From Bacteroidota bacterium (lineage in GTDB: Bacteria > Bacteroidota > Bacteroidia > Chitinophagales > Chitinophagaceae): a stretch of DNA of 64,000 nt. Position 1 is the stretch's first letter. The number at the start of each line of letters is the position of its first letter. Positions 25,245-34,532 of this stretch are shown here, one piece after another. Below the pieces are notes generated by a model. It had not been told where the DNA came from, ran no database searches, and worked only from the letters and a program-made list of their open reading frames with translations. The position numbers and the translations under genes are program-made. The stretch spans positions 806,001 through 870,000 of the forward strand of contig JADJSG010000006.1 in the NCBI GenBank assembly GCA_016711825.1, read 5' to 3'.

Positions 25245-25730
25245 TTAATGGCATTTAAAATAATCAAAAGGCTCTAAGCAACTATTGCATTTATAAAGCG
25301 CTTTACATGCTGTAGATCCAAACTGACTGACTAATACCGTGTCTTTACTTTCACATAAAGGACAAGGCACTACAGCATCTCTCTCATGAGGATTATTAGC
25401 CGTGTTATATTGTGGGGGCGCAATGCCATAAGCATTGAGTTTTTGTTTTCCTTCTTCAGTCATCCAGTCGGTTGTCCATGCGGGTGATAATACCTCATGT
25501 ATATTTACTTGTTTCAACCCATGGGCCAGTAATTCCATTTTTATATTCACTGCAATCATACTCATGGCAGGACATCCACTATAAGTAGGGGTGATACCAA
25601 TATCAACCTTATCATCATCATGTATCTGAATGTCGCGTACGATACCAAGATCTAAAATAGAGAGTACAGGAACTTCAGGATCTGATACTTGTGCTAAAAT
25701 AGATAAAATGGATTCTTTCGTAATCATCAA
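25245..25730 (-). CDS. paaD: Phenylacetyl-CoA epoxidase subunit PaaD (MIP18/DUF59 type)
   Basis: 161 residues. The N-terminal two thirds are a DUF59/MIP18 domain (VSDPEVPVLSILDLGIVRDI, PTYSGCPAMSMIAV), and the C-terminus holds a zinc-ribbon-like pair of Cys-x2-Cys motifs (VPCPLCESKDTV and YKCNSC), which is the layout of PaaD. The protein is thought to help mature the iron or Fe-S parts of the ring-1,2-phenylacetyl-CoA epoxidase. It lies 6 bases downstream of paaC. No paaA or paaE is visible in the window. Confidence 0.87.
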   Translation of the reverse strand: MMITKESILSILAQVSDPEVPVLSILDLGIVRDIQIHDDDKVDIGITPTYSGCPAMSMIAVNIKMELLAHGLKQVNIHEVLSPAWTTDWMTEEGKQKLNAYGIAPPQYNTANNPHERDAVVPCPLCESKDTVLVSQFGSTACKALYKCNSCLEPFDYFKCH

Positions 25731-25736
25731 TTAATA

Positions 25737-26508
25737 TTAAATAGCCTTACCAGGAGGCACCTGGGTACGACTTTTGTAAATATTGCATTTCAGCCAATAT
25801 ATATCCAAGATGTTCGGTATGAATGCCATTTTTGCCCCCTTATGAAACCAGGCATTTTCTTTTGACAAAGGATAGGCTAATGTTGCTTCTTGCAAGGTAT
25901 CAGCAATTGTTTTTTCCCATAGGGGTTTTAACAAGGAGATATCTACTGCCACTCCAGAAGCAATCATTTCTTTTTCGGATTCGCATGGGTCAAATAGCTC
26001 GCCACAATAATCCCAATATGTATAAATCGCTTCTTGTATTTTTTCTTTACTTTCCGGGGTACCATCACCCAGTCTGACCGCCCATTCACTGCTAAATTTT
26101 AAATGATAGCTCACTTCTTTGAGTGATTTTTCTGCGATAGCAGCCAGTTGCTTGTCGCTACTTGCTTGCAAAGCGGTATAAAAATGATATTGAAAAGCAT
26201 CAAAAAAGAGCGATTTTACAATGGTTTCAGCGAAATTTCCCTTTGGCATCTCAAGCAACAAAGCATTGTAAAATGAACGTACATCTCTATGATAGGGGTA
26301 ACTATTTTCTGTTTTGCCATTACCTTCCAGTAAGCCAGCATATTGAGAAAAAACTTCTTGCTGCGCCAATATTATCAAGGGCCATGTTTGACAAGGCTAT
26401 GTCTACTTCAAGGATAGGGGCATGTCCGCACCATTCGCTCAAGCGATGACCCTGTATGAGGCAATTATCGGCCAGTTGGAGTATATATTTTAAAAAAGAT
26501 GGATTCAT
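25737..26508 (-). CDS. paaC: Phenylacetyl-CoA epoxidase subunit PaaC (frame interrupted by one indel)
   Basis: The N-terminal part (26508 down to about 26354) reads MNPSFLKYILQLADNCLIQG...HRLSEWCGHAPILEVDIALS, a clear PaaC start. The rest, SQYAGLLEGNGKTENSYPYH onward, is in another frame. Removing one A from the six-A run at 26348-26353 gives IGAARSFSQYAG, matching the family spacing, for a total of about 256 residues, the normal length. PaaC is the ferritin-like structural subunit that binds PaaA in the epoxidase complex. It is 35 bases downstream of paaB and 6 bases upstream of paaD, so it belongs to a paaBCD transcript. Confidence 0.87.
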
Positions 26509-26543
26509 TGATGGGTTGAGTATATTCGTTTCAATAGTAAATA

Positions 26544-26837
26544 TTACATATGGGTGATTTCGTCGGGCAATTCATAAAATGTCGGGTGACGATATACCTT
26601 ATCATTCATGGGTTCGTAAAAGCAAGCAGCCTCATCAGGATTCGAAGCATGAATATGAACGCTTTCTACTGCCCAAATGCTAATGCCTTCCTGACGACGG
26701 GTATACACATCACGTGCCATTTCAATAGCCATTTGTGCATCGGCAGCATGTAAGCTACCTACATGTTTATGATCGAGACCTGCTTTGCTTCTAATAAAAA
26801 TTTCCCAAAGGGGCCATTCGTTTTTATTCCCTGCCAT
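26544..26837 (-). CDS. paaB: Phenylacetyl-CoA epoxidase subunit PaaB
   Basis: 97 residues, the family size. Hallmarks are WPLWEIFIRSKAGLDHKHVG at the N-terminus, DAQMAIEMARDVYTRRQEG in the middle and the SIWAVESVHIHASNPDE stretch. PaaB is a small essential subunit of the epoxidase complex. A TACCTTTG box on the minus strand 18 bases before its ATG suggests that transcription begins here, so the catalytic subunit gene paaA, which normally precedes paaB, is not in this operon. Confidence 0.9.
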   Translation of the reverse strand: MAGNKNEWPLWEIFIRSKAGLDHKHVGSLHAADAQMAIEMARDVYTRRQEGISIWAVESVHIHASNPDEAACFYEPMNDKVYRHPTFYELPDEITHM

Positions 26838-26854
26838 TTGAATTTTATTTTTTA

Positions 26855-26862
26855 CAAAGGTA
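26855..26862 (-). promoter_or_regulatory. Candidate -7 box TACCTTTG for paaBCD
   Basis: On the minus strand this reads TACCTTTG, a TAnnTTTG match, 17 bases before the paaB ATG. The spacing fits a short-leader promoter. A -33 TTG is not evident. Confidence 0.4.
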
Positions 26863-27022
26863 ACTCTTTAAGGCTGATTAAGAAAACTATCTAATAAACA
26901 AATCCTATAGATAAAAGCTATACTGTGTCTTCGAAAAAAAAATGAATTTTTTCATATACAAACATTGATTTCTGATCAAACAGCATTGTGTAATTATAAA
27001 AGAGACATGCTTATCAGCCTGC

Positions 27023-27661
27023 CTATGGTGCGGACTGATGTACATATTGTTCAAAATCAAATCCTTGCAGATAGGCGATTTTCCATTGTCCATTTTCTTT
27101 GACAGCACGCACTTGATATGGATTTTGTTCATCAAGTGTCCAGGTACAAGAGGCCTTATTTTCATTAATCTGCATATTTTTAATAATAAGTAAATTTGAA
27201 AACGCATCAGGTCGGTCCTGACATGCACACCAAGGGTCGGCGCCGTCGCCAAAGGGTGACATATCACCTACCAGCCATATTGTTTTACCCGATTTCAATG
27301 CTTGATCAATGTTTTGTCCAATTTTTTTGTAATTGTCTATAAATTCTGATGCAAAGCAATCACTTGCTTCCAATGCCTGTAGTCTTTTTTGATGCAAATC
27401 AATGTCTAAACTGCTATAAATGGTATCTGACGCCTTATTTGTCTTGCCTTCAAATTCGCCTTGTGCTGGTAATTTTTCATACCATTGATACATTTTTCTA
27501 ACGAGGTCCACCACAGCTGTGGAATCTTTGCTGTTGTCAGCAATTTGGCCTGATGTAGCATTTGTTTGTTTACTTGTGGTGGAAGTTTCTACCTCAGTAC
27601 AATTTGTCATCAACAATATAGCACCTATCCATAAGGTATGTTTTAAAAAAATAGATTTCAT
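27023..27661 (-). CDS. Putative lipoprotein, unknown function
   Basis: 212 residues. The signal peptide MKSIFLKHTLWIGAILLMTN ends at Cys21 (LLMTNC), a plausible lipidation site. The mature protein has a Thr/Ser-rich linker (about 22-47), a helical region with LVRKMYQWYEKLPAQG, and a C-terminal half with DPWCACQDRPDAF and a VRAVKENGQWKIAYLQGF segment that recalls DUF3828/SnoaL-like domains. The similarity is too weak to name a function. It lies upstream of paaBCD on the same strand but is separated by 185 bases and a promoter-like box. Confidence 0.65.
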   Translation of the reverse strand: MKSIFLKHTLWIGAILLMTNCTEVETSTTSKQTNATSGQIADNSKDSTAVVDLVRKMYQWYEKLPAQGEFEGKTNKASDTIYSSLDIDLHQKRLQALEASDCFASEFIDNYKKIGQNIDQALKSGKTIWLVGDMSPFGDGADPWCACQDRPDAFSNLLIIKNMQINENKASCTWTLDEQNPYQVRAVKENGQWKIAYLQGFDFEQYVHQSAP

Positions 27662-28444
27662 TGCTTGTAGTTTAGTGACCGAATGTACTATCGAAAAGGG
27701 AATAAATACTTGAATTGTTTGAAGCAGTTAATACATGTGAAAAACAAAGATTAAGCAGGAAGGGTTTTGTAAAGAGGATATCTAAATAAGGATCTATTGG
27801 TATGCGTCATCACGGATCATAACACAAGCACAAATACGATTAAACAATGATGGTTCGTTTAATTGAGGGGGTGATGAAAAATAAATTTTATATGAATATC
27901 AAATTTAAACGAATAAGAATGTATCGAATGTTTTATTTGAAAATGTTTACAACCCTATAAGTTTTAATTTATTAATTCATTCTTGTTTGATTTTTATAAA
28001 GAATTATTCGTTTCTATTAATAGGAATTAATATTTATCTTTGATTTACTAACAACCAAAAGAAAATGGCCAAATAGTTATAAGGCCTAAAAATTAAAAAA
28101 TAGAATTTTCAATTTTCTTAAAAGGGGTGTTTTCTTAGTTGTTAAGACTGGTATTGCAGATACCAATAACATGATGATGAATAGCTTAGTTTGGAATTAT
28201 TGAGTGAGAACAAACAAATTATTTTTAAGAATTGAAATATTTACCATTTAAAAATGAATACCATTTATAAACGAACATATAATTGAAATAGGAGATTCAG
28301 CATTTTTAAAGAGGAAATTGTTTTGAACTACAGATGTTTTTAATAGAGGAGAAACATTCTCATTCAGGTTACCCTATAAAGTTGTAATTAGTAACAATAT
28401 TGAAATCGTTATTTATTAAGTTATAAAAATATACACTAGAAATT
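27662..28444. other. 783-base AT-rich stretch without a gene
   Basis: No frame of more than about 60 codons with coding character is present on either strand. A TATCTTTG box sits at 28035-28042 and a TGGTAT/ATACCA hairpin at about 28151-28167. The box is followed only by a 3-codon frame. Nothing here supports a known RNA gene. Confidence 0.5.
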
Positions 28445-29296
28445 ATGTACATAAAATATTTATTATTGTTTATTCCATTTTTTTCAAATGCACAAATGAA
28501 TGATAATTATAATTTATATTTTGACTTAATCAATAAAGCTGAAAAGTCTTATTTTCTGGATAAAAATGTAGATTCTGCTTATTATTATTTTAATAAAGCT
28601 TTTAAAACATATGATTTTGTGTTTGTTAAAGATTGTATGGAAGCTGCTCAAATTGCTATAATACACAAATCAGATAAGTATGTATTTGAATATTTAAAAA
28701 AAGCATTTGAAAATGGTTTTAAAATTAGTAAGCTATATGATATAGGAAATTTAGCAGGTGATAATTCCCCATTTGATGAAATAGATAGCACGCTTACATT
28801 ATATGCAAATTTGAAAAATGCATACCCTAAGGCTCGTACAAAATTTTTAAAAAGAATTAATTTGAATGTTTTAAATATCATTACAAAGGTTGCCGCTATA
28901 GACAGAGCTTTTAAAAATAATCCCTATCCTTATTTTAAAAACTCCTTGTTTGAAAAAAATTTTAAAGTTATTGACTCGCTTTTAAATCAAGGACTTTACC
29001 CTTCTGAAAAAATTGTAGGCGTTGACCAAGTTAATATTTTTAAAGAAACAGGTAAAAATTACTTAGATTTAAATGATTGGTACTTTATACTCAAAGACAA
29101 AAGTGGAGCAAAAACATACCAATCGCTTTTTGATCTTGATGAAACGGAGTTTTTGTCTAGGTTAGCTTATGTTCCCTTGTATCATTGTGATTCTGCATAT
29201 GTTTACTTAAAAAAACATGCTAAAATGCTTATTTCAAAAGGGTTAATGCATCCAAGGGAACTAGCAACATTACATGATTTATATTTAAGAGAATAA
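28445..29296 (+). CDS. Secreted TPR-like hypothetical protein
   Basis: 283 residues. A signal peptide (1-16, ending FFSNA) precedes a helical region with repeated Tyr/Phe/Lys patterns such as SAYYYFNKAFKTYDFVFVKD and YVFEYLKKAFENGFKISKLY, resembling degenerate TPR units (about 30-130). A distinct C-terminal half has LYDIGNLAGDNSPFDEIDST and a final YVPLYHCDSAYVYLKKHAKM segment. I do not recognise a specific family. It stands alone between two gene-poor AT-rich stretches, 783 bases before and about 380 after, a pattern common for recently acquired or lineage-specific genes. Confidence 0.6.
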   Translation: MYIKYLLLFIPFFSNAQMNDNYNLYFDLINKAEKSYFLDKNVDSAYYYFNKAFKTYDFVFVKDCMEAAQIAIIHKSDKYVFEYLKKAFENGFKISKLYDIGNLAGDNSPFDEIDSTLTLYANLKNAYPKARTKFLKRINLNVLNIITKVAAIDRAFKNNPYPYFKNSLFEKNFKVIDSLLNQGLYPSEKIVGVDQVNIFKETGKNYLDLNDWYFILKDKSGAKTYQSLFDLDETEFLSRLAYVPLYHCDSAYVYLKKHAKMLISKGLMHPRELATLHDLYLRE

Positions 29297-29608
29297 ATAT
29301 TCAAAGTATTTTGAGTAACATGCTTTTCTATAAAAATGGAATCTTCTAAAAAATCTCACCACTTATTTTAATCTAAACTACGGATTGACGACAAAATCAA
29401 ATTAAAAACGGTTCTTGCATATCCTTATATAAAGGCATTACCAAAGATATCAGACTGAAGAATTAGAAAATTCGCAGTCATTCTTGTAAACATATTGTGA
29501 CAATATTAAATTCGATTGAAATGTTACTTTTTTTATTACTGCAATTCGACGTATATGGAATTTTAATGAATATCATTTCCCATAAATCATTTATACGCAT
29601 ACTTTAAA
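29297..29608. other. AT-rich intergenic stretch, nothing recognised
   Basis: No coding frame, hairpin-plus-T-run or known RNA is visible. A regulatory block begins at 29609. Confidence 0.4.
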
Positions 29609-29636
29609 TACCCTTTAAAGGGTAGCAAATACCCTT
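29609..29636 (+). promoter_or_regulatory. Palindromic operator-like site with repeated TACCCTT
   Basis: TACCCTTTAAAGGGTA (29609-29624) is a perfect 16-base palindrome. TACCCTT recurs at 29630-29636, so same-strand copies begin 21 bases apart, about two helical turns. The -7-like box TACATTTG follows at 29647. The position suggests binding by a regulator near the -33 region. Confidence 0.45.
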
Positions 29637-29646
29637 ATCGAAAGGT

Positions 29647-29654
29647 TACATTTG
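29647..29654 (+). promoter_or_regulatory. Candidate -7 box TACATTTG
   Basis: Matches TAnnTTTG, 21 bases before the lipoprotein ATG at 29676 and just downstream of the palindromic site. Confidence 0.45.
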
Positions 29655-29675
29655 TATTTAAATAAACATATTTAT

Positions 29676-30128
29676 ATGAAATACACTTTGCTTGCTTGCG
29701 CACTTATGATGATGGCTATGATTGCTTGTAAAAAAACAACAACCGAACCAGCACCACAAACCAATAACAATATTACTGGTTTTACTTGGACCGAAAATGG
29801 AGGTGCCGTTATCACCGCTGATTCAGCTTACTGGACCACAGGGGCCTGGGGCACTGGCATCAGGGCTTTTAAAGGGGCTGGGTTCTCCAATTATTTTGAA
29901 ATCAATTGGGCCACCCAAAACAATACCTCTGTTGGGGCAAAAACCTTAACTGTAGGAAGTGATTTTACATTTTTGCAAGGTGCTAGTACCTATACCAACC
30001 CTTCAGTTCAAACCTTAAATGTAACTGCTTTTGCAAGTGATAAATTGTCGGGCAATTGTACAGTAGCCGTTAGTGGAGGCACGATCAACACCCTTGTATG
30101 TACCTTTAGCAATTTGCCCCAAAAATAA
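29676..30128 (+). CDS. Small secreted lipoprotein (unknown, beta-rich)
   Basis: 150 residues from the ATG at 29676 (MKYTLLACALMMMAMIACKK); the frame opens at 29652 but the extra eight residues spoil the signal peptide. The lipobox MIAC predicts lipidation of Cys18. The mature part begins with a Thr/Pro/Gln/Asn linker, then a beta-rich domain of about 120 residues (GFTWTENGGAVITADSAYWT, TLNVTAFASDKLSGNCTVAV). The fold resembles the small DUF6252-like lipoproteins of Bacteroidota, but this is a recollection, not a search result. It has its own promoter with a palindromic operator-like site. Confidence 0.7.
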   Translation: MKYTLLACALMMMAMIACKKTTTEPAPQTNNNITGFTWTENGGAVITADSAYWTTGAWGTGIRAFKGAGFSNYFEINWATQNNTSVGAKTLTVGSDFTFLQGASTYTNPSVQTLNVTAFASDKLSGNCTVAVSGGTINTLVCTFSNLPQK

Positions 30129-30244
30129 TACTGTTTTAAAGAGCAAATCAAACAACTTGATTCTCGATTCTTTAATTTTAAAATTAAAAAAACGGGTGAT
30201 TATTCTACCGATATAGTCAATACTAAATGAGTATAAGGCTATTT

Positions 30245-32357
30245 TTATTGGTTATTATTCGCATCAAATTGCGCAAGTACGGCATCTAAATGCTGTACAA
30301 ACTTGGCCGCATCTGGATCATAACCATAACCTTTTTCAGCAAGCTTATTTTCATTTTCATCAATGAAAAAATAATAAGGTTGTGAGTTTGAATTAAATTT
30401 AGTTGCTTGTATATCTTCGTTTTTATCGCCAATCGTTTTCACTTTCGAACCTAAAAATTTCGAATCATATTGTTCGCTTTCAGGCAAATAGATATTGTCG
30501 ACATCGGCAAATAAAGATGCTACAATAAAACGCTCTTTCATGCGTTTCATCACTTCAGGGTCGCTCCATACTTGTGCTTCCATTTTACGACAGTTTACAC
30601 AATTGACACCTGTAAAGTCGAGGAAGATGGGCTTTTTTTCTCTTTTGCTTGCTGCCAAAGCTTCATCATAATCGTAATAAGTTTCTAACCCAAATTTTTT
30701 GGCTACCTCAGGCTCATAAATATGAAGTTTGTCGGCATACTTATGCTGCGGAGTCGTAGATGCACTGTGTTCTCCACCACTGCCCATCTGCGAACCCAAT
30801 ACAAAATCCTGGGTGCCCATAGGAGGTATCATCGCACTCATTCCTTTGAGAGGTGCACCCCACAAACCAGGTACTAAATACACCGCAAAGGAAAAAAGCG
30901 GTAATGGCAAAAAATAAACGTGGGATGCTTAAATAGGTTAATCCCCAATCGTTTTTGGGTAATTCAGTATCATGCGAAAACCGTATAAATCCTAATAGAT
31001 AAAAGGTGAGTATCAACGACAAAACAATCCAAATAGCAATAAAAATTTCGCGGTCAAGAAGCCTCCAGCCATTAGCCAAGTCGGCATTTGAAAGGAATTT
31101 TAACGCTAAAAGCGATTTCTACAATACCAAATGTAACCTTTACGGCATTGAGCCAACCACCAGATTGCGATAATTTATTGAGCCATGAAGGAAACATCGC
31201 AAATAAAGAAAATGGCAATGCCATGCCAATAGAAAAACCTAAAAATCCAAATAATGCACCCATTTTTCCACCTTTAGAAATTTCAACCACCAGGTTGCCT
31301 ATAAAAGGACCCGTACATGAAAAAGAAACAATCACCAGGGTGAGTGCCATAAAAAGATGCCCATAAAACTATTCGAATTGGCATTTTTATCGGTTACTGT
31401 GCTCCATGACGAAGGAAGGGTGATTTCAAAGGCTCCTAAAAACGATATACCAAACAACATAAATACCAAAAAGAATACAATATTGACAATCCAATTCGTC
31501 GCAATTGAGTTGAGGGCATTGCCACCTAAGGTAAATGAAATGAGGGCCCCTAAAATGGTGAATATCAAAATAATAGACAAAGAGTAAGTCAAAGCATTTT
31601 TGATCCCTGTTTTTCGGTCTTTGCTTCGTTTTAAAAAGAAACTAACGGTCATGGGTAGCATGGCAAATACACATGGTGTAAAAACAGAAATGAGGCCATA
31701 TCCTAAACCGCTAAATAATAAATAGGCATTGCTACTTCCTGAAGAAACTTCGGAGGTTTTAGGGTCTTTTACAGGGGTGATGGAGGTTGTGGATTTGCTC
31801 ACCTGGGGCGTATCACTTCCTTGTGCTGTAGCAGGAATCGCTTGTGCTGTGGTATCAATCGTGGTAGTGACGTTTGTGCTGTCAATACCCGCTACTTCAA
31901 CATCCGTTATACTTACTTCAAAGGGTTTTTCTTCAGGCTTCAGGCATTGGGTATGATCGCATGACTGGTATTTGACAGTGCCTTTCAACACCGTATTTTT
32001 TTTGGCTTTAAACTTTTGGGTATAAGTAATCTCATTTTCATAAAAATGGGTCACACCATCTGTTCCGGGAAATTCCTGATCGATTCTTTTCCCTTTTTCT
32101 TTGATTTTTCCGACTATCTCAATATCACTATTTTTATTGAAGGTAAACGAAGGGGGGATCAATAAACCATCGCCGCCAGGATCTATACTCCAAAGATGCC
32201 ATTCTGGTTTCAGCGTACAGTGTATCGTAAGTTCGTAATCATTCGCTTGTACTTTTTTAACTTTAAAACTCCATGTGGTAGGATCTTCAAATATTTGGGC
32301 AAATAGGCCTTGTATAGTCAACAAGACGATAACGACTAACGAAATGATTTTTTTCAT
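30245..32357 (-). CDS. dsbD: Thiol:disulfide interchange protein DsbD (frame interrupted by three indels)
   Basis: Four overlapping frames make one DsbD of about 700 residues. The N-terminal sensor domain has a signal peptide, HLWSIDPGGDG and SCDHTQCLKP (reactive Cys pair). The membrane domain has SVFTPCVFAMLPMTVSFFLK and VSFSCTGPFIGNL, which carry the two essential Cys residues. The C-terminal thioredoxin domain has FTGVNCVNCRKMEA (CxxC). The breaks lie in runs at 31350-31354 (one A short), 31098-31101 (one T extra) and 30892-30897 (one A extra). Correcting all three gives an unbroken family match. The protein moves electrons from cytoplasmic thioredoxin to periplasmic partners. It starts 5 bases after the N-domain paralogue, in an operon with purQ. 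Confidence 0.88.
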
Positions 32358-32362
32358 ACTAT

Positions 32363-32837
32363 CTATTTTACATTGACACTAAAAGACTTTGTAGTAGGGG
32401 CCATGCACATCACATCGTTACAAATTTGGTAAGCGATATTGCCTGTAAATGATTTTATATCGGCCGATACTACAAAGGTAATTTTAAAGGTGGCTTTGTG
32501 CTCATAATATTTCACTTCGCCTATGCCTTCTAAGTTTTTTTTCAACGAGGCTACCTGATTCTTTAAATTCCACCGGTATTTTTAAAGAAGCAATTTCGTT
32601 TACTTCTATTTGTGTAGGTGTTAAGCTACCATCACCACCGGGGTTTGCAGAAAATATATGCCAGCCATTTTCTAAAGCGGCTGTAGCTTCTATTGTATAT
32701 TTATTTTCAACCTGGCTGACAGTAAAATCCCATTTTATATGGGTTTCATCAAAGGTATTGTGTCTACCCCCTACTGAAAATTGGGCTGAAGCTGAAAATC
32801 CAGCAATAAGCGCGAGGCATAAAAAGATGTATTTCAT
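32363..32837 (-). CDS. Stand-alone DsbD N-terminal-domain protein (frame interrupted by one indel)
   Basis: About 158 residues after correction. The first frame has a signal peptide (MKYIFLCLALIAGFSASA) and ENGWHIFSANPGGDGSLTPT. The second has NLEGIGEVKYYEHKATFKIT and ends with IAYQICNDVMCMAPTTKSF, a C-x6-C-type site like the SCDHTQC site of the downstream DsbD. Removing one base from the eight-T run (plus strand) at 32535-32542 joins them. It looks like a duplicated periplasmic sensor domain without membrane or thioredoxin parts. It lies 12 bases downstream of purQ and 5 bases upstream of dsbD. It may be a periplasmic electron acceptor for DsbD, which is inference. Confidence 0.75.
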
Positions 32838-32849
32838 GATTGGAAAGGT

Positions 32850-33536
32850 TTAATTATTGATAAGGCTATTAAAAATTTTAAGTCCGTCTACATTGCCGAG
32901 TATGCTACTGCAAGCCCTTTCAGGATGTGGCATCATACCAAATACATTTCTACCCTCATTGCAAATACCCGCTATATTATTGGTTGAACCATTAGGGTTA
33001 CCCAGGCTTGTATCACCCTGCATATCGCAATATTTAAAAATCACTTGTTGATTGTCTTCCAAAGCGCGTATGATACTTGCTTCTGCATAATACCTTCCTT
33101 CACCATGAGCAATGGGAATATTGAGGGGTAATCCTTTTACCTGTTTGGTAATGGCAGATTGGTCGTTTTCGCTTTTAATCCAGGTGTTTTTACAAATAAA
33201 TTTTTGATGATCGTTTTGCAATAAGGCTCCAGGCAATAAGCCCGCTTCGCAAAGTATTTGAAACCCATTACATACGCCAAGTACTTTACCGCCATTGTTT
33301 GCATGGGCAATTACGCTCTCCATCATCGGGCTAAAACGAGCTAAAGCACCACATCGCAAGTAGTCGCCATACGAAAAACCGCCTGGGAGCACAATACAAT
33401 CTTCGGTGCTGAAGCCTGGCAATGCTTGGTCTTTATGCCAAAGCATGACTACTTCTTGTTTTACATCCTGCTCAAGGGCATGTTGCATGTCTCTATCGCA
33501 ATTTGAACCCGGAAATACGACTATACCAAATTTCAT
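32850..33536 (-). CDS. purQ: Phosphoribosylformylglycinamidine synthase subunit PurQ
   Basis: 228 residues, the normal size of the glutaminase subunit. It has FGIVVFPGSNCDRDM at the start, LPGGFSYGDYLRCGALAR, the nucleophile Cys in GKVLGVCNGFQILCEAGLLPG and the catalytic His-Glu in GMMPHPERA near the end. It supplies ammonia to PurL in step 4 of purine synthesis. It sits in a tight same-strand run between a DUF6427-like membrane protein (9 bases upstream) and the DsbD genes (12 bases downstream), with no other purine gene in the window. Confidence 0.95.
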   Translation of the reverse strand: MKFGIVVFPGSNCDRDMQHALEQDVKQEVVMLWHKDQALPGFSTEDCIVLPGGFSYGDYLRCGALARFSPMMESVIAHANNGGKVLGVCNGFQILCEAGLLPGALLQNDHQKFICKNTWIKSENDQSAITKQVKGLPLNIPIAHGEGRYYAEASIIRALEDNQQVIFKYCDMQGDTSLGNPNGSTNNIAGICNEGRNVFGMMPHPERACSSILGNVDGLKIFNSLINN

Positions 33537-33545
33537 GTTAAATAC

Positions 33546-34532
33546 TTATTTTAAAAACACCCATTGCATACTCAGCACGGATATCATGAGAAAAAAGAAG
33601 GTAAATATATTCCATTTTTCTTTACGATTTTGAAAAGATTGACTTAATAATATGCTAAAAGGGGTTAATGCAAGTATAAAATAGGAAGAAGGAAACTGCG
33701 TAGAAAGCAAAGCAATGATCAATGCGAAAAAAAGATAGACGTTGACAATTCGCCATTTTTTTCGAGTGAGTATTGCATTTTTAAAGGCGTTTTGATTCGA
33801 AACAAATACACTGATAAGCATTAAAAGGATGCAAATCCCTATAAAGATGAATACAGGTATCGGTTGAAGTATTTTGGAGGGATATTGTAAATGATTGTTG
33901 AGGCTTGCAAGGGCCTGGGGCAGACGACCTTGTAAATAAAAAACAGCAAGCATCAGATACACTGGCGTTAAAAAACCCAATATACAAGCCACATTTTCTT
34001 GGAGTGCGAATGGTCTGAAAATCCAGAAAAACAACATGAAAAGGGGCAGAAAAAGGATGACAGGAAAATAAAACATTACGGCAACACTTAACATCAGTCC
34101 TACATTAAAGCACCACTTACGGGGTTGTGGGGTACTGCTTAATTTCAACACATAACTAAAAGCGATAAACAAAAACATATTGGCCATAAAAGCACTTCCC
34201 AGCACGTTGAATTGTGGGAAAAAGGAAGTGACGAGTATAAAAGACAAGGTCGCAAAATGATTTTTTTGGGCATGCATCTTTTGCACATTCAAAACATGAT
34301 TGACATAAAGGGCGAAAATAAATTGTACCGTAATAGATAAAAAGGTATAGAAAAGTGGGTTGTTTACTAAAAAGGTTCTCCATGCATTGATATGGAAGAA
34401 AAAAGTATCAAAAGCATCCGTATCAGTAATCATCAAAGAAGGATGAAGCAAATACTTCATTTTACACAATAGGGCAATAAAAAGCAAAGCGGTATAAGCA
34501 GAAATATCGTTGCGTTTAAATACTTGTAACAA
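33546..34532 (-). CDS. Multi-pass membrane protein (DUF6427-like)
   Basis: 328 residues with about nine hydrophobic segments spread over the whole length and short basic loops. The start MLQVFKRNDISAYTALLFIA and the loop FFFHINAWRTF resemble the Bacteroidota DUF6427 family, often found near purQ, but the family name comes from memory and carries no function. The gene overlaps the 3' end of the secreted-protein gene upstream by 17 bases and ends 9 bases before purQ, so it belongs to the operon that runs down to dsbD. Confidence 0.65.
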   Translation of the reverse strand: MLQVFKRNDISAYTALLFIALLCKMKYLLHPSLMITDTDAFDTFFFHINAWRTFLVNNPLFYTFLSITVQFIFALYVNHVLNVQKMHAQKNHFATLSFILVTSFFPQFNVLGSAFMANMFLFIAFSYVLKLSSTPQPRKWCFNVGLMLSVAVMFYFPVILFLPLFMLFFWIFRPFALQENVACILGFLTPVYLMLAVFYLQGRLPQALASLNNHLQYPSKILQPIPVFIFIGICILLMLISVFVSNQNAFKNAILTRKKWRIVNVYLFFALIIALLSTQFPSSYFILALTPFSILLSQSFQNRKEKWNIFTFFFLMISVLSMQWVFLK

